Shown: positions 45,590 through 56,107 of the stretch, piece after piece
How positions within the stretch are numbered: position 1 is the stretch's first letter
How the letters are laid out: each line of letters begins with the position of its first letter
NCBI GenBank assembly: GCA_030180135.1
Contig: CM058229.1
Location: forward strand, 46,837,522 to 46,901,521
Length of the DNA: 64,000 bases
Source of the DNA: Orychophragmus violaceus
Taxonomy: Eukaryota > Streptophyta > Magnoliopsida > Brassicales > Brassicaceae
Reading direction: 5' to 3'
Made by a program: the position numbers and the translations under genes
Notes under the pieces: generated by a model
What the model saw: only the letters and a program-made list of their open reading frames with translations
Database searches by the model: none
Told to the model about the DNA's origin: nothing

Positions 45590-46447
45590 ATGGAGAAGGA
45601 ATCAAAAACAATTAAGTTGGATGTGGAGAAATTTGATGGTAAAGGTGACTTTGGATTATGGAAGCATAAAGTTCTCTGTCAGCTAGAGCTTCTAGGTTTG
45701 GAATCAGTTTTGGAGGAAGATTCAGCTCAAACTTCAGAATCTGAGAAATCTGAAGACACTAAAAACCCTAAGGTGGAGGATCCAAATTATGCTAAAAAGG
45801 ATAAGAGAGTTAAGAATCTGATTAAGATGAGCCTAAGTGACATGATTTTGCGGAAAGTCATGAAGGAACCAACGGTGCTTGGTATATGGAGGGCTCTCGA
45901 AAAGGATTATCAAACCAAGGCGCTTCCTAATCGAATCTTTTTAAAGCAGAAATTTGCAGGCTTCAAGATGGAGGAGAATAAAAGTATTGAAGAAAATCTT
46001 GAAACTTTTGGGAAGTTAATAGATGATCTAGCAAGTCTGAATATTCAGATTAGCGACGAAGATCAAGTAATCCAGCTTCTAATCAGTCTTCCATCACCCT
46101 ATGAACCATTGGTTCATACTTTGAAGTATGGAAGTGGCAAAGACACATTAACTGTGAGTGTTGTGACAACTTCTGCATACTCAAAAGAGGCAGAGCTAAA
46201 GGAGAAAGGATTGTTAGGCAAATCCAAATCTCAAACGGAGGGTCTTTATGTTGAGTCCAGGGGAAGGTCAAACAAGAGATCCGACAAGGGAAGCTCTAAC
46301 TCGAAAAAGGGAAGAAGCAAGAGCAGAGGGAGGTCTAAGTCTAAACCGAAAAATCTGGAAATTGGAAAAGGAGGATGTTTCAATTGTGGAAAAGAAGGAC
46401 ATTGGAGACGTGAATGTCCTGAAAAAGGAAGAACAAGGATTCTGTGA
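45590..46447 (+). CDS. Copia Gag of element C
   Basis: 285 residues. A UBN2-type copia gag region starts LDVEKFDGKGDFGLWKHKV and includes LEKDYQTKALPNRIFLKQK and LISLPSPYEPLVHTLKY. Then come a basic serine/arginine/lysine linker and a zinc knuckle CFNCGKEGHWRREC. The frame ends with TGA at 46445-46447. The protease part of pol (46430-46539) is open in the -1 frame, so either one base has been gained or lost near the GAAAAAGGAAG run at 46419-46429, or the element uses a frameshift. Most copia elements use one continuous frame, so mutation is the simpler reading. Confidence 0.9.
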   Translation: MEKESKTIKLDVEKFDGKGDFGLWKHKVLCQLELLGLESVLEEDSAQTSESEKSEDTKNPKVEDPNYAKKDKRVKNLIKMSLSDMILRKVMKEPTVLGIWRALEKDYQTKALPNRIFLKQKFAGFKMEENKSIEENLETFGKLIDDLASLNIQISDEDQVIQLLISLPSPYEPLVHTLKYGSGKDTLTVSVVTTSAYSKEAELKEKGLLGKSKSQTEGLYVESRGRSNKRSDKGSSNSKKGRSKSRGRSKSKPKNLEIGKGGCFNCGKEGHWRRECPEKGRTRIL

Positions 46448-46539
46448 ACATTGCTGTGGAAATAGAACAGCCCACTGTACTTACAGTCAGCACACAAGAC
46501 ACAAGAAAGGAATGGGTAATGGATTCAGGATGCTCATTC
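46448..46539 (+). CDS. Start of pol (protease) of element C, before the insertion
   Basis: In the -1 frame relative to gag, the sequence reads through to RKEWVMDSGCSF, the aspartic protease active site (D-S-G). It is cut after TTC by B4 and continues at 61416. Confidence 0.85.
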
Positions 46540-47179
46540 TGAAGGATTATGTGTGTTCATAGGTTTAATTGTCAGATTACAACCTAACATAATCAACTAG
46601 GATCTAAGTGATTTGCAGTTGAATCATAAACAGATCAGGATCATTACCTTGTGATTGCAGCGGATTGATCAAAGGAATATCGAGATCTGCAAGAGCTGAT
46701 GATTACCGGCTCCTCCTAGGTATCCACACGCTTACAAGCTACTGGATCAGGCTGCTAGCCCAAGCTGGAACAACAGAGAGAGAGAGGACGGCCAGACCTA
46801 AAAGAAATCGCAGACTGCTAGGCTTAATGGCGCCTCCCTCTTGCTTATATGGGCCCAAGTAATTAAACTAATGGCCTATTAGGCTTTTGGGCCCAAGACC
46901 CAAATCAGACAAAAGACTGTCTTTTGTCTGGCCCAATTCTCTGTACAAATACAGTAAATGCCTTGCATCTTACCGTATTAATTCCATTTAACTTTCCCGT
47001 TAGCTATGGTGTGTGACCCTTTGGGATCATACAATACAGGTAATAAGTCCTAAACTTATAGATCAAGAGCGGGCTCTAGCAAGTCATCATGATCACCCAG
47101 TATTTATGACTTATGTCTGATCTCGACACTTATCATACTTTCTAGAGATAGTACAGTAGATTTCAGGACATTCCCAACA
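46540..47179 (-). repeat. 3' LTR of B4
   Basis: 640 bp, plus-strand TGAAGGATTATG...CCCAACA. Confidence 0.93.
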
Positions 47180-48357
47180 ATCTCCCACTTGTACTGGAAT
47201 CCTACATTCCCTAATCCTTTTGTCTCAATATCTCGATCTGGCATAAGGCAAGATGCGTGTCATCCTTATATAGCCAGACCATGTTCATCGGACCAGATTT
47301 GATACTGACAATGCAAACGACTTGGGCAAGTCCGTTTGGGAGTGGCCACTCTCTTACCAGCTATCAAGTCTCCGATTGGCCTAGAGATATTACCTCCGTT
47401 AAACGGCAGGGACAAATCCCATCTTGTTCCATCACTATGAACTACACACTTTATAATACACCCAACCAAGGTCCTTATAGCTCCCAGTTACGAAACAGCG
47501 TTAGACAATGATCAAAGTGCATCAATCCACGTGCAGCCACATGCATGCGAACTCAGGTCTAAGGACTATACTCTATAGTCGTATATGAGAACCTCTTATG
47601 ACACAGATATTAATATCTTGTAGAGTTCTCATCAGCGGGCCATGTCCGGTCATATGCTCCCCTACATATACCTATGTGTCGACTTTGATGCCGCGCATCT
47701 ATGACCCCTCGAAACTTGGTCATAAGTCTCAACACAATCTAGTCTCAAGTGGTTGTTGGTGTTCCAATTTCAACAACCTTCGACTATGGACACTATGATT
47801 TATGTCATTTCGTTAAATATGGGGTTTCAGGATCAAGTCTACTCATGTACTTCGATGGCCCATATATAATGACATGAATCATTTTGGAACGATTATTTAT
47901 ATCACAGTTAAAATAATCCAGAAATCACAAATTTCATAAACATAAAATATTATGTTTACATGAACCTTTCAAAACAACTAAATAAAGCCCTTTACAAACT
48001 CCCACTGAAATTAAGACTACATCTTAATTTCACTTATCCTACAGCTACAGTCCGCGACTCGTGCTTAGGCCTAAGGAGTGGCTTCGTTAATAGATTATCA
48101 ACGTTCTCATTCGTTGAAACTTGCTGATCTACTTAACACCTCTGTCATTTATCTCACGGAATAGGTTATACCTACCCTCAAGGTGTTTGGACCTCTGATG
48201 TGCAGCTAGCCTCATCTATGCTGGGAATCACATCAAGTTCAGTGATGAACTCTTCTTTCCAAACAACCTCTTTCGCCGCTTCCCAAGCTGCGAAATGTTC
48301 AGCTTAAGTCATGGAGTCAGCAACAGTGCCTTGCACCGCCAGACAGACACAAGATAT
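47180..48357 (-). pseudogene. 3' region and RNase H remnants of B4, left of element A
   Basis: 3' untranslated part with a single polypurine tract (no 42-bp duplication here), the GATGCCGCGCATC block near 47688, then RNase H scraps from about 48000. The last five bases, GATAT, are the A target site. Confidence 0.82.
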
Positions 48358-49036
48358 TGTTGGAATTGTGTCCAGTAATCTCGGTACTGTCTCTAGAAAG
48401 TAAGAGTATGTCAATGATCAGACATAAGTCATATAATACTGGGGGTCATGATGGCTTGCTAGAGTCCGCTCATGATCTATAAGTCTTGGACTTATTGCCT
48501 TTATTATATGATCCCATATGGGTCACACGCCTAAGCTAACAGGAAATGTATAGGAACGGCTTAGCAGAAGTACGGTAAAAGTGCTAGGCATTTACTGTAC
48601 TTAGAGAGAATAAAAGGGTTTGGCCACTGTGTGTCGATCGATGCACAAGGTGTGTCGATCGACACAGTGTGCGAACGCCTTCGAGTTATTTGGTATTTGG
48701 GCCAAATGGCCCAAGAGGAACCGGACGAGTTTTATAAATAAAACTCGAGTCTGTTTTTCCTCTGGAACCCTAACCCAGCCGCCAACTCTCTCTCTCCTGC
48801 GACGCCTCCTCAGCTCGGTCTAGCAGCCTCTCTTCCTGCTTGGTGTGCGTGTGTGAACCTCTGGAGGAGTTATCCCTCGGTGGCTCTCTGATCTCTGACC
48901 ATACCATCCCTTTCCGCTGCATAAACAGGTATAAGGTGAGATCAACAATTGTTTCTAATCAAGAGAACCTAGATCCGCATGTTTAGGATAATCTGAATCA
49001 GAGAATTGAATCAGGATTCATCTAAACATTCCTTCA
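48358..49036 (+). repeat. 5' LTR of A, with promoter and splice-donor-like site
   Basis: TGTTGGAATTG...CCTTCA. A TTTTATAAATAAAACTCG TATA-type region is at about 48721-48738. A CAG|GTATAAG donor-like site is at 48926-48935. Two TGTGTCGATCGA-type palindromes lie at 48627-48669. Confidence 0.93.
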
Positions 49037-50599
49037 GTGGTATCAGAGCTATTGGTTCTGGTTTTTCTTGTTTAGATTCATGTTTAGGATTGTTTAAAGA
49101 GGTGTTTTTGAATCAATCTACTGATAAGATTAAAACACTTAAGAAACAAGAATTGAATCCTAAACAAACAGTTGAAAAATCGCATGACCAAGCTATATTG
49201 ATTTGGTATGCGACCTAAACTGAATTTTTGCATCGACTGAGATCGCATTGCATCGATCGATGCAATGCATGGATCGATCGTTGCAACCGTGAGAGATTGA
49301 CCACGATCGCATGGATCGATCAAACGATCGCATGGATCTCGCGAGAATCTCTCGGCCAAATCTGTTAACCGTTCGTGCACGCGTGAGAGCATCGATCGAT
49401 GCAGGATCGATGCACGATCGATGCAGGATCGATGCTGAGAGCGTCGATCGATGCGGTTAGGGTTTTTGGCTCGGTTTAATTTAATTAAAACTTAAAAACG
49501 TCACGGATTAATAAACAGACTTAATAAATTTATTAAGTTCTGGTTAAACCGGGATAAGAAATCCAAAGTCGAAAATTGGATTTTGTGCCTAAACCAGGAT
49601 TTTCTAATTTGATTTGGTTGGACCAAATAAATTGAGAAAATCCGGTTTAGTAAATAACCGGTTGACAATTGTGGTCATCGTAGTAATTAAAATTTGGTTA
49701 GACCAATTTTAATGAACCAGACCGGTTATGTCATTTAATTGGACAATTGGGTCATGTCTTGGACATGGACAAATTCTTGGGCCTCGGGCCAAGAAGTTAA
49801 AACAATTGGGCCAATTATTTGAGTCTTTCTTCAGATTAATTTAAAATTTATTTTATAAAATTATAAAGTCGATTTTAAATTAAAGTTTCCGAAATTTTGA
49901 AATTAGAAAGGTTCTTAAAATAGAAGTTTCTAGATTTGCGGGTTTTGGATTTTAAAGAAATTTCTAAAGTTAGAAAGTTTCCGGTTTTAGAAAGTTTCCA
50001 ATTTTAGAAAGTTTCCTAAAATAGTAGGTTTCCAAAAATAGAAAGTTTGCCGAAATAGTAATCTTCTATTTTGTGAATGAAATTTTAATAAACCTACGAA
50101 CCTCAAATAATATCAAGCGTTGGATGTCTTGCCCAGTCTATGTCAGCTGTCGAAGCCCATTCAATTGTATTCATGGCCTTACAGTGTGAGGGTGTCTACT
50201 TTTGCGTGGATAAGACGGTTTGTGATTCATAAATGTCATTGGGAGTCCCAGACATTAATGATTACATGACTGTATAGTCTGGTTTTCTTGACTAGGCCAT
50301 CGGGAGTCCCGGGCCTTGAGACATCAGAGTGGATTGGGCCTCGGGCCCAGATTCACAACCAAGAGTTATATCACGGATATAATTAGCCGACATAGGGCTT
50401 ACCGATATAAGCTGAGGTTTGGTGACGGCCAGTGGCCCACTTTAATCTTAGTTATATGTGGATCTTGGAATCATTATATTCTATTGAGGGTAACTTATGT
50501 TATTGAATATAATGCGTGATTAATCATATTAAATATAATACGAGATTAATCATATTGAACATAATAACTAATAACCTTTTTATCTTATATATTTCAGCT
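49037..50599 (+). other. 5' leader of A with primer-binding site
   Basis: TGGTATCAGAGC at 49038-49049. It contains CGATCGAT-rich DNA (49228-49460), GAAAGTTTC-type repeats (49865-50075), two GGGAGTCCC palindromes (50241-50249, 50302-50310), the GGCCAGTGGCC hairpin (50427-50437), and TTTCAG at 50592-50597 before the ATG. It would be removed in part if the LTR donor is spliced to this acceptor (48929-50597). Confidence 0.85.
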
Positions 50600-53500
50600 A
50601 TGACTACTACAAGCACACAAAACACATTCTCAATCCGGTCTGTTCTCGAGAAGGAGAAGCTGACTGGAACGAACTTCCTGACGTGGTCAAGGAACTTGAG
50701 GCTGGTCCTCAAGCAGGAGAAGAAGGATTATGTCCTTCGTGATCCTCTCCCCGAGAGGCCTGCTAACAATGCCGCCAGGACTCTGCATAATGCTTGGGGA
50801 AAAGCATTCGTCAGATGAAAATGATGTGTATTGCCTTATGTTGGCGACAATGACTGGTGAGCTGCAAATGCAGTTCGAGAGTGTGTTGTCACCAATTGAG
50901 ATAATGGCAAGCCTGAAATCGCTTTTTCAGGAGCAAGCAAGGACTGAGAGGTTTCAGACTGTTAAGAACCTCTTAGACTGTAAGTTGGCTGCGAATGCGG
51001 CAGTGAGTCCTCATGTCTTGAAGATGATGGGTTATCTCGATCATCTTCAGAAACTCGACTGTCCTATCAGCCAAGAACTTGCCTGCGACATCATTCTGCA
51101 GTCATTACCTGCAAGCTATGATCAGTTCATTCTGAACTTTAACATGCATGGCTTGAGTAAGACATTGCCTGAGCTTCACGGAATGCTCAAGACTGCAGAG
51201 CCCAACTTGAGGAAAACCGCCAAGGACCCCAATGTGCTTATGGTGCAAAAGGGCAAGGGGTTTAAGAAATCCTCTGCTAAGGATAAGGGAAAGGCCAAGG
51301 CTGTCCAAGTCGCGGACAAGGACACGCCAAAGCCCAAGCCCAAGTCCAAGGCTGGGCCAACTGACATATGCAGGTTCTGTAAAGAACCAGGGCATTGGAG
51401 GAGAGAATGTAAGAAATTCCAAGAAGGTCTAAAGGAATTGAAGAAGAAGACTCTCGAGACTTCTTCGACAGGTATTTTTGTTATAGAAGTTAATACAACT
51501 ACTTCTGATAATACCTCATGGGTTATGGATACTGGTTGTGGGGCTCATATTTGTACTAATATGCAGGCACTCAGCAACAGTAGAAGGCTGAAGCAAGGAC
51601 AAGTGGAGCTACGAGTTGGGAATGGAGCGAAAGTTCCAGCACTAGCTGTAGGCACATACTTGTTGTCTTTACCTTCGGGATTGATTTTAGAACTCAATAA
51701 TTGTTATTTTGTACCTGCTATAAGCAGGAATATTATTTCAATTTCTTTGTTGGATTTGGAAGGTTATGATTTTTCAGTTAAGAATAAATTATGTTCCTTC
51801 AATCGCAACAATTTGTTCTATGGTTCTGCCCCTCTTACGAATGGGCTTTACATACTCGATCAATCCGCGCCAGTTTATAACATTAATACCAAACGGTTCA
51901 AACCTAATGAGGAGAACCGAACGTTTCTATGGCATTGTCGTTTAGGGCACATCAGCGAGAAACGCATCAAGAGGCTCCATTCGAATGGACTTCTTGGCTC
52001 ATTTGACTTTGAGTCATGTGAGAAATGCGAATCCTGCATAATGGGCAAAATGACGCGGGCCCCCTTTAATAAACCTAACGAGAGGGCCAGTGACTTATTG
52101 GGCCTGATACACACTGACGTGTGTGGCCCAATGTCCACAAATGCAAGAGGAAACTATCAGTACTTCATTACCTTCACTGATGATTTCAGTAGGTATGGAT
52201 ATGTTTATTTAATGAAACATAAGTCTGAATCTTTTGAGAAGTTCAGAGAATTCCAAAATGAAGTACAGAACCAACTTGGTAAAAGCATTAAGGCTCTTCG
52301 GTCCGACCGAGGAGGAGAATACTTAAGCCAAGAATTCAGTGATCATCTAAGAGAGTGTGGGATCGTATCCCAACTCACTCCTCCCGGAACACCTCAATGG
52401 AATGGTGTGTCTGAGAGGAGAAATCGGACCTTATTGGATATGGTTCGATCTATGATGAGTCACACAGACCTTCCAATATCCCTTTGGGGATATGCTCTGC
52501 TAACAGCAGTGTTCACTCTAAATAGAGCGCCATCGAAAGCAGTAGCAAAGACACCATATGAATTATGGACTGGAGAAGCTCCAGTGCTGTCTTATCTCAG
52601 AATTTGGGGTTGTGAAGCCTATGTCAAGAGATTGATCTCAGACAAGCTTACACCAAAATCTGACAAATGCTACTTCATTGGTTATCCACGGGAAACCAAG
52701 GCTTATTACTTCTATCTACGTTCCGAGAACAAGATCTTTGTTGCCCGGGATTGTAACTTTCTTGAGAGGGAGTTTCTCTCTAAGAAAGACAGTGGGAGTA
52801 AGGTACTGCTTGAAGAAATTCAAGATGAACAGGATACTGCTCAACCTAATGAGGAAGAGCAGCAGGAGGACCTACAAGAAATTGTAGAGCCTGAACCTGC
52901 AGTACCCGAAGTTCGAAGATCCGGGAGGATCCGTCACGAACCCGAGAGATATCAAGGATTCCTCGTGACTGACTGTCATGATCTTCTGATCATTGATGGT
53001 GATGAACCATCGAACTTCAATCAAGCCATGATGGGCCCAGATTCCTCAAAGTGGCGCAAGGCCACTGATTCCGAAATGGACTCCATGTCGGTCAACCAAG
53101 TGTTTTCGTTGGTTGACTTACCCGCTGGTGTAAAAGCCATCGAGTGCAAATGGATCTTCAAGAAGAAGTTTGACGTGGATGGAAATGTCCAGATTTATAA
53201 AGCCAGGTTGGTGGCAAAAGGTTTCAGACAAGTTCACGGTGTGGATTACGATGAAACCTATTCACCAGTGGCTATGATGAAATCTATTCGGATTCTACTA
53301 GCAACTGCAGCTTTTCATGATTATGAAATTTGGCAGATGGACGTGAAAACCGCCTTCCTGAATGGTATTCTGGAAGAGGATGTGTATATGACACAACCTG
53401 ACGGTTACATAGATCCAAAGAATGCTGGGAAAGTATGCAAGCTTCATAAATCCATTTATGGATTGAAGCAAGCATCGAGGAGCTGGAATCTTCGTTTTGA

Positions 53501-54578
53501 TGAAGCGATCAAGCAATTTGACTTCATCAGAAACGAAGAAGAACAATGCGTGTATAAGAAAACTAGTGGGAGCAAGATAGTATTTCTTATTCTGTATGTT
53601 GATGACATACTGCTTCTCGGAAACGACATTCCAATGCTGAAGTCCGTAAAGGACTGGCTTGGAAGTTGTTTTTCCATGAAAGACATGGGTGAAGCCGCAT
53701 ACGTTCTTGGAATCAGGATCTACCGGGATAGATCTAGAAGGCTGATAGGCTTGTGTCAAGATTCATACATTGACAAAGTCCTGCAAAGATTCAGCATGAA
53801 GGATTCCAAGAAGGGCTTCACGCCAATGGTACATGGCACAACGCTAAGCAAGAAGCAGAGCCCTACGACGGCTGCTGAGCTTGAGCGCATGAAGAATATT
53901 CCTTATGCATCTGCAATAGGATCTATCATGTATGCCATGATCTGTACTCGTCCTGATGTTGCTTATGCATTGAGCATGACGAGTAGATACCAGTCAAATC
54001 CAGGTGAAAACCATTGGATTGCCGTAAAGAATATCTTGAAGTATCTAAGACATACTAAGGATAAGTTCTTAGTGTACGGTGGAAGTGATGTGCTTAAAGT
54101 CAGTGGATTCACGGACGCAAGTTTCCAGACAGACCAAGATGATTTCCGGTCACAGTCCGGTTATATCTTTTGTCTGAATGGCGGTGCAATCAGTTGGAGA
54201 AGCTCCAAGCAAGACACCGTTGCTGATTCCACTACAGAAGCTGAATATATCGCCGCCTCAGAAGCTGCGAAGGAAGCTGTTTGGATACGAAAGTTCATTA
54301 TTGAACTAGGTGTGATACCAGATGCGGCTGAGCCTCTGGCACTGTTTTGTGACAACAATGGTGCTATAGCTCAGGCAAAGGAACCAAGATCACACCAGAA
54401 ATCCAAGCATGTTCTAAGAAGATTTCACTTGATACGTGACATCATTAATAGAAAGGAAGTCAAGATCAGCGGAGTTCAGACAGATGATAACGTCGCTGAT
54501 CCGTTGACAAAGCCACTCCCAAGGCCTAAGCTCGAGTTTCTGACTGAAGCTGTAGGCATTAGAGACATTGAAATGTAA
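50600..54578 (+). CDS. Copia gag-pol polyprotein of A, one frameshift in gag
   Basis: Polyprotein of about 1325 codons. Gag starts at 50600; the frame shifts at the GGGG run 50796-50799 (A2 has GGG) and then stays open from that point to 54578. Order of parts: gag core, zinc knuckle CRFCKEPGHWRREC (about 51370), protease VMDTGCGAH (about 51523), and integrase with HHCC (HCRLGHISEKR...CEKCESC, about 51935-52040) and the DDE core (HTDVCGPM; TDDFSRYG). Reverse transcriptase follows with YVDDILLLG (53595-53606 for YVDD), then RNase H with FTDASFQTD, TEAEYIAAS and LFCDNNGAI. All catalytic motifs look complete. The enzymes could act in trans on family B RNAs. A single G is all that separates this copy from an open reading frame; it may be a sequencing error. 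Confidence 0.93.
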
Positions 54579-55428
54579 TCTAAATTTGAGTGGGAGTTTG
54601 AGGACTTTTATTTAGTTATTTGATATGTTCTTGTAAAACATTCTTATGTTTAATGAAATTATTATTTCAAGATTATTTTAACTGTGATGAAATAATCGTT
54701 CCAAAGTGATATAAACCATTTTATAGGTCATCGAAGTAAGTGACTTGATCTTGAGTCATCGAAGTCATTTAGCTTGATCATCAGACCCTATATTTGATAG
54801 ATGGATTAAATCATCATGTCCCTAGTCGAAGGTTGTTGAAATTGGAACACCAACAACCGTGAGAGACTAGATTGGTATGTGACTTATGACAAAGTCTCAG
54901 TGTGTCATAGATGCGCGGCATCAAAGTCAATACATAGGTGTATGTTGGGAACATACGACCGGACAAGACCCGATTATGAGAACTCTTCAGGATATTTATA
55001 TCTGTGTCATAAGAGATTCTCACTACGACTATAGAGTATAGTCCTTAGACCTGAGTTCGCATGCATGTGACTGCACATGGACTGATGCACTTTGATCATT
55101 GTCTAACGCTATCGTTCTGCGATAGTTATAAGGACCTTGTTTGGGTACATTATGAAATGAGTAGTTTACAGTGATGGAATAAGACGGAATTTTTCCCTCC
55201 AATATAAATGGAGTGAATATCTCTAGGCCAATCGGAGATTTGAATACTGGAAAATGCATGGCCATGCTCAAACGGACTGTCCCGAGTCGTTTGGATTGTC
55301 AGTATCGAATCAGAGTCCGATGAACAAGATTAGGCTTTATAACGATGACACCAATCTTGCCTTATGACTAATCGAGATATTGTGACAAAAGGATTATGAA
55401 TACAGAGATTCCAGTACAAGTGGGAGAT
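54579..55428 (+). other. 3' untranslated region of A
   Basis: 850 bp with no gene. A GAGTGGGAGTTTG tract directly follows the stop codon (54588-54600), and the LTR-proximal polypurine tract is TACAAGTGGGAGAT. The GATGCGCGGCATC block (54908-54920) is shared with family B. The stretch 55014-55428 is the one that appears twice in inverted form at 3323-4142. Confidence 0.8.
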
Positions 55429-56107
55429 TGTTGGAATTGTGTCCAGTAATCTCGGTACTGTCTCTAGAAAGTAAGAGTATGTCAATGATCAGACATAAGT
55501 CATATAATACTGGGGGTCATGATGGCTTGCTAGAGTCCGCTCATGATCTATAAGTCTTGGACTTATTGCCTTTATTATATGATCCCATATGGGTCACACG
55601 CCTAAGCTAACAGGAAATGTATAGGAACGGCTTAGCAGAAGTACGGTAAAAGTGCTAGGCATTTACTGTACTTAGAGAGAATAAAAGGGTTTGGCCACTG
55701 TGTGTCGATCGATGCACAAGGTGTGTCGATCGACACAGTGCGCGAACGCCTTCGAGTTATTTGGTATTTGGGCCAAATGGCCCAAGAGGAACCGGACGAG
55801 TTTTATAAATAAAACTCGAGTCTGTTTTTCCTCTGGAACCCTAACCCAGCCGCCAACTCTCTCTCTCCTGCGACGCCTCCTCAGCTCGGTCTAGCAGCCT
55901 CTCTTCCTGCTTGGTGAGCGTGTGTGAACCTCTGGAGGAGTTATCCCTCGGTGGCTCTCTGATCTCTGACCATACCATCCCTTTCCGCTGCATAAACAGG
56001 TATAAGGTGAGATCAACAATTGTTTCTAATCAAGAGAACCTAGATCCGCATGTTTAGGATAATCTGAATCAGAGAATTGAATCAGGATTCATCTAAACAT
56101 TCCTTCA
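55429..56107 (+). repeat. 3' LTR of A
   Basis: 679 bp, pairs with 48358-49036. Confidence 0.94.

Larger units (their letters stand above)
48358..56107 (+). mobile_element. Family A copia element, young and nearly intact
   Basis: 7750 bp with target duplication GATAT (48353-48357 and 56108-56112). LTRs of 679 bp each (48358-49036 and 55429-56107) show two differences by eye (near 48669 and 48844). It encodes a full gag-pol with a single frameshift in gag. It sits inside the RNase H remnant of B4. Confidence 0.96.
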
